A stretch of DNA of 62,179 nt from the NCBI GenBank assembly GCA_028821605.1, contig JAPPFM010000058.1, positions 1 through 62,179 on the forward strand, written 5' to 3'. This DNA comes from Candidatus Poribacteria bacterium (lineage in GTDB: Bacteria > Poribacteria > WGA-4E > WGA-3G). This document shows positions 53,624 through 60,785 of the stretch, in pieces (the first letter of the stretch is position 1; the number at the start of each line of letters is the position of its first letter). The position numbers and the translations under genes are program-made. The notes beneath the pieces were generated by a model. It saw only the letters and a list, made by a program, of their open reading frames with translations, searched no databases and was not told where the DNA came from.

Positions 53624-54667
53624 CTACGGCATCATCCCCGGCACCTTCAGCCCATCGGTTTCATTGAAGCCGAACATCAGATTGAGATTCTGAACAACAG
53701 CACCGGCAGCACCTTTACCGAGGTTATCAATCGCCGCCATCACTACGACACGGCGGGTCCGCGTATCAACTTCAAGCCCAACATCGCAATAATTACTACC
53801 GAGCACTGCCTTTGTCTCCGGGTATGTATCCGACGGAAGCACCCGAACAAACGGCTCGTTCTCGTAAAAGCCTGAGTATATGCTGAGGGCTTCTTGAGTG
53901 GACATCTCCTCGGTGAGACGCATATAGACAGTGCTGAGAATACCTCGCGTCATTGGGACAAGGTGTGGTATGAATGTCACGCGAATCGGTTCCGATGCAA
54001 CAGCCCCTAATTCCTGTTCAATCTCCGGCGTATGTCGATGTACACCGATGTTATAGGCGACAACGTTAGACTCTCGATTTGGATAGTGGGTATTTTCACT
54101 CGGCTTCGGACCGGCACCAGAGATACCTGATTTTGAATCAACAATGATGGAGTCTAATTCCACAATCCCTTGAGCGACTAACGGCATCGCTGCAAGTATG
54201 GCGCTCGTTGGATAACATCCCGGATTCGCTACAAGTTGGGCATCCCGAATCTTGGCACGATACCGTTCCGGCAACCCGTATATCGCTTGCGGCATTAGCT
54301 CCGCGCTTGTATGTTCAGCATGGTACCACGCCTGGTATGTTTCAGCATCCTCAAGTCGATAGTCTGCACTGAAATCCACGACGCGTAAGCCTTGCTTCAA
54401 AATTTTTGGTGCGAACGACATCGCCACTTTGTGTGGGACGGCGAGGACAACGGCATCCACCCTCTCTTTGAGAGAATCAAGGTCTAAGGGTTCAAATGCG
54501 GATGAGAGAAACCCGCGGAGGTTTGGGAGAACATTCTCAATACACTGTCCTGCATAAGTTTCGGATGTGCAGAGTGCCACCTGTAATTCACCAGGGTGGT
54601 TAACCAAGAAACGTAACAATTCACTGCCGCTATATCCAGATGCGCCAACAATTCCAATTTTTATCAT
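53624..54667 (-). CDS. argC: N-acetyl-gamma-glutamyl-phosphate reductase
   Basis: 347 aa, typical. NADP motif GIVGASGYSGSELLRFL, catalytic Cys151 in VANPGCYPTSA, substrate segment KSGISGAGPKPSENTHYP, and the His-containing VHRHTPEIEQEL. It reduces N-acetylglutamyl phosphate to the semialdehyde in arginine synthesis. Its leader carries the CTCCGCAAGG element 12 bases before the ATG and, further upstream, the 25-bp repeat shared with the cyclase gene. Confidence 0.96.
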   Translation of the reverse strand: MIKIGIVGASGYSGSELLRFLVNHPGELQVALCTSETYAGQCIENVLPNLRGFLSSAFEPLDLDSLKERVDAVVLAVPHKVAMSFAPKILKQGLRVVDFSADYRLEDAETYQAWYHAEHTSAELMPQAIYGLPERYRAKIRDAQLVANPGCYPTSAILAAMPLVAQGIVELDSIIVDSKSGISGAGPKPSENTHYPNRESNVVAYNIGVHRHTPEIEQELGAVASEPIRVTFIPHLVPMTRGILSTVYMRLTEEMSTQEALSIYSGFYENEPFVRVLPSDTYPETKAVLGSNYCDVGLEVDTRTRRVVVMAAIDNLGKGAAGAVVQNLNLMFGFNETDGLKVPGMMP

Positions 54668-55029
54668 ATTTTTAATTTACCTTGCGGAGGAACAACGTGC
54701 GTCCTATCTATCACGTGTCTTTCTTAGATCCGAAGAAACACCCAAGCAAAAACCCTGCGCCGTTGTTGCAGGCTATAGGTTCCGTTTTTTGATTTTCCAA
54801 TTATTCCTTATGTATTTTTTATTACAAGGCTATAGATTATGTTAGGAATTGTAGCACATTTCGAGCGAAATGTCAAATCAGACAAGGGATGTGTAAAGTT
54901 TTTGTTATTTCTTCAACCCCGTACGGGTGGTATCCCTGTAGAAATGCCGCTCATTCGCAAACCTACAATTTATCCTCCAAATCCCGACTGCTGACAACTG
55001 ATCGCTGATAGCCATTCTAAATAAATCAA
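54668..55029. repeat. Intergenic repeats between argC and the FAH gene
   Basis: No gene. From left to right: the CTTGCGGAG leader element and the GACGCACGTTGTT-type segment (both also present at 9090-9120), the 25-bp element at 54731-54755, a CCCGTACGGG-type repeat near 54914-54942, and a CTGACAACTGATCGCTGATA stretch of the heptamer family (54990-55010). Confidence 0.6.
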
Positions 55030-55058
55030 TTGACAGACCACCGTATACAAGGTATAAT
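55030..55058 (+). promoter_or_regulatory. Perfect-consensus sigma70 promoter for the FAH-family gene
   Basis: TTGACA, 17 bases, TATAAT. Predicted +1 near 55065, which puts the following heptamer-type repeat (55061-55152) inside the 5' leader. Confidence 0.75.
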
Positions 55059-55060
55059 AG

Positions 55061-55152
55061 CCATCAGTTATCGGCTATCAGTCAAGAGATATTCAGGGAA
55101 AAATAGTGCACCGCCACAAGCATCCACTGACTGCTGACGACTGACAACTTAT
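55061..55152. repeat. Heptamer-based palindromic repeat in a 5' leader
   Basis: CCATCAGTTATCGGCTATCA and GACTGCTGACGACTGACAAC can pair imperfectly. Because it lies downstream of a consensus promoter, it should be transcribed as a hairpin before the FAH-family gene. Confidence 0.55.
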
Positions 55153-55168
55153 AAAAAAGGAGACTACT

Positions 55169-55921
55169 ATGAAGTTAGCACGATATGAATTAAATGGAAC
55201 AATCGGTTACGGCATCGTCTCAGGAGAGAATCTGAGCGTGATATCGGGATGCCCGTTCGGTGAACATAGCGAGACGGGCGAGACCGTCGCATTAGCAGAT
55301 GTCAAACTTCTCGCACCGACAACACCCACAAAAGTCCTGGCTGTCGGTTTGAATTACCGGAGCCATTTGGACGGTGCTCCAGAACCAGAAAACCCCGAAA
55401 TCTTCATCAAAACGCCTTCCTGTATCAACGACCCAGAGGGCAACATTGAACTCCCTGATGGCGATGATGAAGTCCACGCCGAAGGTGAACTTGTCGTCAT
55501 AATGAAGGAACGGACTCGGAAAGCGACACCGGAAGAAGCAGCCGCCAATATTTTAGGCGTGACCTGCGGCAACGATGTCAGCGCACGCACGTGGCAGAGC
55601 AATGATATGCAGTGGTGGCGCGCCAAAGCATCCGATACCTTTGGGCCCATCGGTCCCGTCATCGCTACCGATGTTGATTATACGGACGCACAATTGGAGA
55701 CCCGCATTAACGGCAAAGTCGTGCAGAAGCAGACGACTGCAGATCTCATTTTCCCAGTGACGACGGTTGTAAGCTTCATTTCACAGGCAATAACCCTTGA
55801 ACCGGGGGATGCAATTTTTACCGGCACGCCCGGCACAACGAGCGCATTGAAAGCCGGTGATGTCGTTGAGATTGAGATTGAGGGGATCGGCGTTCTAAAA
55901 AATCACGTCGTAGCACAGTAA
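55169..55921 (+). CDS. Fumarylacetoacetate hydrolase (FAH) family protein
   Basis: 250 aa, the size of bacterial FAH-fold hydrolases/decarboxylases such as 2-hydroxyhepta-diene-dioate isomerases. The core VLAVGLNYRSHLDGAPEPE is followed by metal ligands in VHAEGELVVIM (two Glu) and the Asp in GNDVSARTWQ, then GDAIFTGTPGTTSALKAGD. It probably hydrolyses or decarboxylates a 2-oxo acid from aromatic or sugar-acid breakdown. AAAAGGAG precedes the ATG. Downstream genes on the same strand include a LarA-like protein, also acting on hydroxy acids. Confidence 0.9.
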   Translation: MKLARYELNGTIGYGIVSGENLSVISGCPFGEHSETGETVALADVKLLAPTTPTKVLAVGLNYRSHLDGAPEPENPEIFIKTPSCINDPEGNIELPDGDDEVHAEGELVVIMKERTRKATPEEAAANILGVTCGNDVSARTWQSNDMQWWRAKASDTFGPIGPVIATDVDYTDAQLETRINGKVVQKQTTADLIFPVTTVVSFISQAITLEPGDAIFTGTPGTTSALKAGDVVEIEIEGIGVLKNHVVAQ

Positions 55922-55998
55922 CTTTTTTGCCGTTAAGGGTCCCCACTTGTTACGGAAAAGGGCTTCAAGCCTCGCTCCATTCCAATAAGGAGGAGAAA

Positions 55999-56778
55999 AT
56001 GCTTTTCAGATATTTATCTCTTTTCCAAGGCACCCAAGTTTCTCAAAAGACGAAACTTGCTCTTAGAATCGTCGTGTCTTTGCTGTGCTTCGGTATAACG
56101 ATGCAGACCTCGGCAGTGCTGTTGTTTCACGACGATTTTGAGAAGGATAAGATCGGAAGTGAACCCAGCAAATGGGAGGTCGGACACGACGGCAAAACAA
56201 CCGCTAAAGTCGTCGCCGACCCGAAAAAAGCAAGCAATAAGGTTTTGTTGACCGCTGACAATCCATCTAACGACTCACGGCACGATGTCGGTGGATCTAT
56301 CTATGTCGTCGGAGATGCCAGTTGGGATGATTACGTCGCTGAATGGGATATGATGTTCCCGGATGATTTCTATATGGGTGTTGTCTTCCGTTTCCAAGAC
56401 GGTGAGAAGTTCTACCTAAGCGACCGGCGGCAAGGGGGTAGAGATTATCACTTCTACAAACGACAAGGCAATTGGGCACTCGTCCAAGCCGGATCGGTGG
56501 AAAATAAACCCGAAGTCTGGTATCGCGCACAACTAGTCCTCTCCGGTGATGAGTTCACGTTCAAATTGAAAGAACGAGACGACAAAACGCCGTTTGACAA
56601 AGTCGATCCAGCAACAGAAGGTGAAGACGGCACCTTCAAAACTGGTAAATTCGGCAACTACGGTCTCGTTTATATTGATAACATCTTTATCGGTGATTCT
56701 GTGGAAGACCTCGTTCTACCTGTTGAACCGCAGGATAAACTCAGCACGACATGGGGCGCGATTAAGGATGCTTATTAA
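55999..56778 (+). CDS. Secreted jelly-roll-like protein with TTWG tail
   Basis: 259 aa from ATG 55999, with AAGGAGGAG just upstream; a TTG/ATG further left is rejected. A hydrophobic export segment lies at ~25-42 (LRIVVSLLCFGITMQTSAV). The body, FHDDFEKDKIGSEPSKWEV onward, resembles the concanavalin-like/3-keto-disaccharide-hydrolase-like (DUF1080) jelly roll rather than LamG proper. It ends in PVEPQDKLSTTWGAIKDAY, the same tail as the three LamG proteins. Probably extracytoplasmic, carbohydrate-related. Confidence 0.78.
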   Translation: MLFRYLSLFQGTQVSQKTKLALRIVVSLLCFGITMQTSAVLLFHDDFEKDKIGSEPSKWEVGHDGKTTAKVVADPKKASNKVLLTADNPSNDSRHDVGGSIYVVGDASWDDYVAEWDMMFPDDFYMGVVFRFQDGEKFYLSDRRQGGRDYHFYKRQGNWALVQAGSVENKPEVWYRAQLVLSGDEFTFKLKERDDKTPFDKVDPATEGEDGTFKTGKFGNYGLVYIDNIFIGDSVEDLVLPVEPQDKLSTTWGAIKDAY

Positions 56779-56886
56779 AGGAAAGCATGGAATGGAAAAA
56801 TTGGAAGGATGGAAGGGAGGAAGGATAGGCCCCCAACCTTCCAACCTTCCGCTCACCCACACCGAACCGCAAGGGAAATAAAAAAA

Positions 56887-58170
56887 ATGTCAATGTATAT
56901 TGCCCACGGTGGAAAAAACAGCGTCATCACAACTGAAGAAAAACGCGCCTTACTGCACGAGGCACTCCTCAAGTTAGGTGGTACTCCAAAGAAGATCTTA
57001 GTGGTTCCACCGGATATAACCCGACTCCACTCAAACGCTGGCGAGCTTACCCAAATCCTCTATGAATTGTGGGACACAGCAAACGGCACCACCTTTGACA
57101 TCCTACCTGCTATCGGCACGCATGCCCCGATGACTGAAGAACAGATCGCTGAAATGTATGGCGATTTGCCCAAGGCGACATATCATGTGCACCACTGGCG
57201 GACTGGACTACACCATTTTGGTGAGGTGCCATCAGAGTTTGTGCAGGAGGTTTCGGGCGGCAAACTCGATTATAGTATTCCTGTCGCTGTAAATCGCCGT
57301 CTTGTAGAAGGGGAATACGAACTTATCATCTCCGTCGGACAGGTGATTCCGCACGAGGTTATCGGTATCGCCAACGGATTTAAAAACATCCTCGTTGGTG
57401 CAGGCGGGGTTGAGATGATTAACAAATCGCATTTCCTCGGTGCCGTAGACGGCATGGAACGCCTCATGGGACGAACAGATACCTCTGTCAGGAGGGTGTT
57501 GAATTACGCACATGCCAATTACCTAAAACAACTCGGTATTTTATATGTTATGAGCGTCATGGATGCCAATGCATCTGGAGAGCGCGTGATGCGTGGACTT
57601 TACGTCGGTGACGATGCCCACACCTTTGAGATTGCTGCAGAATTGAGCAGGTCTGTTAACATGACCTTCTTGGATGAACCGTTATCGAAAGTGGTCGTCT
57701 ACTTGGATCCGCGGGAGTTTAAAAGCACGTGGCTCGGGAACAAGGCGATTTATCGCACGCGGATGGCGATGGCAGACGACGGCGAGTTGATTATCATCGC
57801 TCCCGGACTCCGCGAATTTGGTGAGGACGCGGAAATCGACCGACTCATCCGAAAATATGGCTATCGCGGTACGCCTGCAACGCTCAACGCGGTTTCGGAG
57901 AACCCGGAGTTGCAAGAGAACCTTTCTGCGGCTGCACACTTGATTCACGGCAGTACTGACGGACGTTTCAAGGTCACTTATGCGACGGAACACCTCACGC
58001 AAACCGAGATTGAATCGGTTGGCTATGAATGGGCACCTGTCAATGAAGTACTCGCTGAATACAACCCCGGAACGCTTGTTGATGGATTTAACGATGGCGG
58101 CTTCTTCTACATCAGTGAACCGGGACAAGGGTTGTGGGCACTGCGTTCTCGGTTTGGGAAGGGTGTGTAA
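56887..58170 (+). CDS. LarA-like nickel-dependent racemase family protein (DUF2088)
   Basis: 427 aa from ATG 56887 (MSMYIAHGG; a second ATG is two codons later). The LarA ligand set is present: His79 (IGTHAPMT), His156 (VIPHEV), Lys166 (NGFKNILVG, the residue that anchors the NPN cofactor) and His182 (INKSHF). LarA enzymes racemise or epimerise 2-hydroxy acids. No larB, larC or larE cofactor genes are in the window. The leader has CCGCAAGG exactly 12 bases before the ATG. Confidence 0.85.
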   Translation: MSMYIAHGGKNSVITTEEKRALLHEALLKLGGTPKKILVVPPDITRLHSNAGELTQILYELWDTANGTTFDILPAIGTHAPMTEEQIAEMYGDLPKATYHVHHWRTGLHHFGEVPSEFVQEVSGGKLDYSIPVAVNRRLVEGEYELIISVGQVIPHEVIGIANGFKNILVGAGGVEMINKSHFLGAVDGMERLMGRTDTSVRRVLNYAHANYLKQLGILYVMSVMDANASGERVMRGLYVGDDAHTFEIAAELSRSVNMTFLDEPLSKVVVYLDPREFKSTWLGNKAIYRTRMAMADDGELIIIAPGLREFGEDAEIDRLIRKYGYRGTPATLNAVSENPELQENLSAAAHLIHGSTDGRFKVTYATEHLTQTEIESVGYEWAPVNEVLAEYNPGTLVDGFNDGGFFYISEPGQGLWALRSRFGKGV

Positions 58171-58193
58171 AGAGTGTAGCATAGGCTGTTAGC

Positions 58194-58257
58194 CTGTGGC
58201 ACTGTAGGATATGCTGTTGGTTTCCTGTAGCACTTGTAGGATATGCTGTTTCCTGTG
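58194..58257. repeat. Tandem ~32-bp repeats
   Basis: Two copies of CTGT(A/G)GCAC(T)TGTAGGA followed by TATGCTGTT, preceded at 58176-58198 by a degenerate third (TGTAGCATAGGCTGTTAGCC). Non-coding, between the LarA-like gene and the small ORF. Confidence 0.65.
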
Positions 58258-58343
58258 CAAAGTATTTCCAATCCGCGAAAATCGCTGATTTGTGGCGGAC
58301 ACGCCCAAATGCGACCTGCATTCAGACAACATTCGACAAAATA

Positions 58344-58372
58344 TTTACACACTCCTATTTTTATGTTACACT
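58344..58372 (+). promoter_or_regulatory. Possible sigma70-type promoter for the small ORF
   Basis: TTTACA, 17 bases, TACACT; predicted +1 about 48 bases before the ATG at 58426. Confidence 0.45.
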
Positions 58373-58425
58373 ATACAGAGGCAAACCGAAAGTTTACATA
58401 TGCAGCGTTAATGGAGGAAATGCAG

Positions 58426-58656
58426 ATGAAAGAGCAACTTGAACCACAGACAGATCCTATCCTTGAAGAGTGTTATCGAATGAAAGCAGAGTTTGCTGCC
58501 CAATTCAGTTCTATAGAGGAACTTTACGATTACTTGAATGCCACCATTCAAGATTATCGTCGAAAAACACACCGATGGCTATGTTACCTATCCGCTTGGC
58601 TTGAAAGGTGTCGTTATGACAAGGTGATACATACAAAGAAAGCATTGCGGACGTAA
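58426..58656 (+). CDS. Small hypothetical protein with an out-of-frame tail
   Basis: 76 aa from ATG 58426, with GGAGGA 7 bases upstream. Residues 1-46 (MKEQLEPQTDPILEECYRMK, then AEFAAQFSSIEELYDYLN) look like a genuine small charged helical protein of the kind often placed before HicB-like antitoxins. After YRRK the frame runs through the HicB-like remnant in the wrong register, so the last ~30 residues are probably not native. Confidence 0.5.
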   Translation: MKEQLEPQTDPILEECYRMKAEFAAQFSSIEELYDYLNATIQDYRRKTHRWLCYLSAWLERCRYDKVIHTKKALRT

Positions 58657-58766
58657 CCTCTGCAATTCGGTTTTATATTGAGACTTTCGGGGAAGAAGAA
58701 CTCGAAATTGAGGAACCTACCTTGGACGTTTTTCTAACTGAAGTGAGTATTAGAAACGCCTGCTGA
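58568..58766 (+). pseudogene. Frameshifted HicB-like antitoxin remnant
   Basis: One frame reads HTDGYVTYPLGLKGVVMTR up to a stop at 58625. Shifting by one base gives DTYKESIADVTSAIRFYIE and TFGEEELEIEEPTLDVF until a stop at 58766. Joined, this is the HicB pattern (DGYV...P.L.G....GDTY.EA...). No start codon or HicA toxin is present. Confidence 0.6.
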
Positions 58767-58878
58767 AGCCGCAACAATCCGAACTGAAAAAACTGAAGCG
58801 GAATTGGTGCAACTTAGAGAGAAAATTGAGCGGTTGAAGTTGCAAACAACATCATCCCAGACGAATCTTCAAGAATGA
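58753..58878 (+). pseudogene. Remnant of an unidentified C-terminal coiled coil
   Basis: An open frame ETPAEAATIRTEKTEAELVQ then LREKIERLKLQ, ending at TGA 58878, with no start. It resembles the C-terminal tails of Uma2-like nuclease-fold proteins, but the match is too short to claim. Confidence 0.35.
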
Positions 58879-58924
58879 TAGCAGCTCTGCTAAAGTGGAA
58901 AACATGAATTTGATTTGTAAAGAT

Positions 58925-58953
58925 TTGACAGATGTGCTATGATTTTTTATACG
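58925..58953 (+). promoter_or_regulatory. Sigma70-type promoter for the NERD-helicase gene
   Basis: Perfect TTGACA, 17 bases, TATACG; predicted +1 about 30 bases before the ATG, with AAAAGGAG between. Confidence 0.6.
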
Positions 58954-58991
58954 ATTGTTGCCCTGCTATATGCTGAAAAGGAGACAGAAAT

Positions 58992-60785
58992 ATGGCAAGA
59001 ATGATTTACACAAAACAACCTTCCGTGCGATCAGAATCTATGGTATTTAATGCCCTCAAGAATGATGATCACACTAGGAATTGGACAGTATTCTATTCAC
59101 TACATGTGCCTAATCCTGGTCGGGAGCCGCGTGAAATAGATTTTCTCGTCATTATCCCGGAATACTTTTGTATTATCTGTTTGGAAGTCAAAGGAGGTTC
59201 CTATGGAATTAAACAAAATGGAAAATGGTATAATGACTCTAATGATGTAACTTTAGAAGAATCCCCTCATGATCAAGCCAAATCTGCTATGTTTGCTTTG
59301 AAAGATGATTTTGAACGGAACGGACTTAAGGGTTTTGGGCGTATAGAATACCTTTCGCTTGGATGTGCCGTCGCGTTCACCGATATGAGTAAACCTACCC
59401 CTGATTTACCGAAACACTTGGCGCATAGTATATGGTCGAATGATGTTCAGAATCGAAATAAACTGCGGGAAAAATTAAATGAAATCGCAAAGAAAATGTG
59501 CGATATTAGGGGACCCAGAGATGAAGAAGAAAAAAAGAAAGCAAAGATATATCTGGCAGATTTACAAGATAACTTGGAGCCAAGTAGTATGTCAAATGGA
59601 GAAAAGAAAAATAGAATATTCAGTTCGGATTTGGACACCCTTAGGGAAGAATTGTTAATTTTGACAAACGATCAACTTCGTAGTTTGGGCATAGTAAAAC
59701 GCAACCCTTGTTGTGTGATCGACGGGGCAGCAGGTACGGGTAAGACAGTCCTCGCCATGGAACTTGCGAGACAACGTTGTGAGGAAAATGGTGAGAAAGT
59801 TGCTCTGATTTGCAGTAACCCATATCTTAGCCATCGTTTTGTGAGATGGGCGGAGCCACTTTCAAGTGGTAGTGATGGTAAAGTTGTGGCAGGAATACTT
59901 AAAAATTTCTCAAGGCTTTATAGACCGAAGCAGAAAAAATTCGACTATCTTATTGTTGATGAAGCTCAGAATCTGTGCGATCAGAAATCTCGAAATTCGA
60001 TGGACAACCTTTTGAAAGGAGGCTTAACTAATGGAAATTGGGCTATGTTTGGCGATTTCACCCATCAAAACATCATTAATCCAAACATTAACAAGACAGG
60101 AGAGGATGTACTGGAGGAACTTAAAAAGATTTATCCGCGTATAACTCATGATGAATTGGAGATTAACTGTAGAAATACGTATGAAATTGCTGCTGCAGCC
60201 TCTATGTTCTTGCGCATTGATTCGTTACCGAGGTCCGGTGTCCACGGTCCGCTCATTCAAACTAAATACTTTAAAACCCAGGAACAATTAAACAATTTGT
60301 TGGATGAGTTGGTTACAGACTTTAAAGACAGAAAGTTCTTGTCTCGGCAGATAATCTTACTGTCCGGCAGCAGTGATAATTTCAAGACTCTATTATCGCG
60401 CCAATTTGGCGGGTGGAGATTACTCAATGTCCTAGAGACGGAGGGTAAGAAAGATTTAGACCGAGAAGACGTCCCAGATGTTAGCGGTGACTCCTCTAAA
60501 AAAACGCTTAGGTACAGCGATATTCATGATTTCCAAGGATTGGAGAGTGAAGTTGTTTTCTTGGTTATCCCCTTAACCGAGAAACAAACAAAAGTGGGTG
60601 GAAGTGCTACTCTACCCGACTACGACTATCTGAGAAGGGTACTCTACGTCGGTATGAGCCGCGCTAAAGCAATTCTTATTATTGTTGCCGATGAGAGTTA
60701 CAAAAAACACCTAGATCTGGAACCGCAAACTCGAAAGAACTACGTAGACCGTATAGAAGAATTAATTACTCAATCGAAATCTTAG
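58992..60785 (+). CDS. NERD nuclease-domain / SF1 helicase protein
   Basis: 597 aa. Residues ~10-130: NERD domain with Asp50 (REIDFLV) and the Glu65-Val-Lys67 pair (CLEVKGGSYG), a PD-(D/E)XK-like active site. Residues ~215-597: superfamily 1 helicase with Walker A GAAGTGKT (245-252), motif II LIVDEAQNL, motif III MFGDFTHQN, motif IV INCRNTYEIA, motif V SDIHDFQGLESEVVFLV and motif VI VLYVGMSRAK. NERD-helicase proteins are repeatedly found in accessory and defence regions; cutting and unwinding foreign DNA is the likely role. It has its own promoter and overlaps the next gene's end by 24 bases in convergent orientation. Confidence 0.85.
   Translation: MARMIYTKQPSVRSESMVFNALKNDDHTRNWTVFYSLHVPNPGREPREIDFLVIIPEYFCIICLEVKGGSYGIKQNGKWYNDSNDVTLEESPHDQAKSAMFALKDDFERNGLKGFGRIEYLSLGCAVAFTDMSKPTPDLPKHLAHSIWSNDVQNRNKLREKLNEIAKKMCDIRGPRDEEEKKKAKIYLADLQDNLEPSSMSNGEKKNRIFSSDLDTLREELLILTNDQLRSLGIVKRNPCCVIDGAAGTGKTVLAMELARQRCEENGEKVALICSNPYLSHRFVRWAEPLSSGSDGKVVAGILKNFSRLYRPKQKKFDYLIVDEAQNLCDQKSRNSMDNLLKGGLTNGNWAMFGDFTHQNIINPNINKTGEDVLEELKKIYPRITHDELEINCRNTYEIAAAASMFLRIDSLPRSGVHGPLIQTKYFKTQEQLNNLLDELVTDFKDRKFLSRQIILLSGSSDNFKTLLSRQFGGWRLLNVLETEGKKDLDREDVPDVSGDSSKKTLRYSDIHDFQGLESEVVFLVIPLTEKQTKVGGSATLPDYDYLRRVLYVGMSRAKAILIIVADESYKKHLDLEPQTRKNYVDRIEELITQSKS

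Noticed and set aside
43770-54845. Two antisense ORFs sharing EETPKQKP as a protein family
   Set aside because: The similarity comes from the exact 25-bp non-coding repeat read in the same frame, not from a conserved protein.
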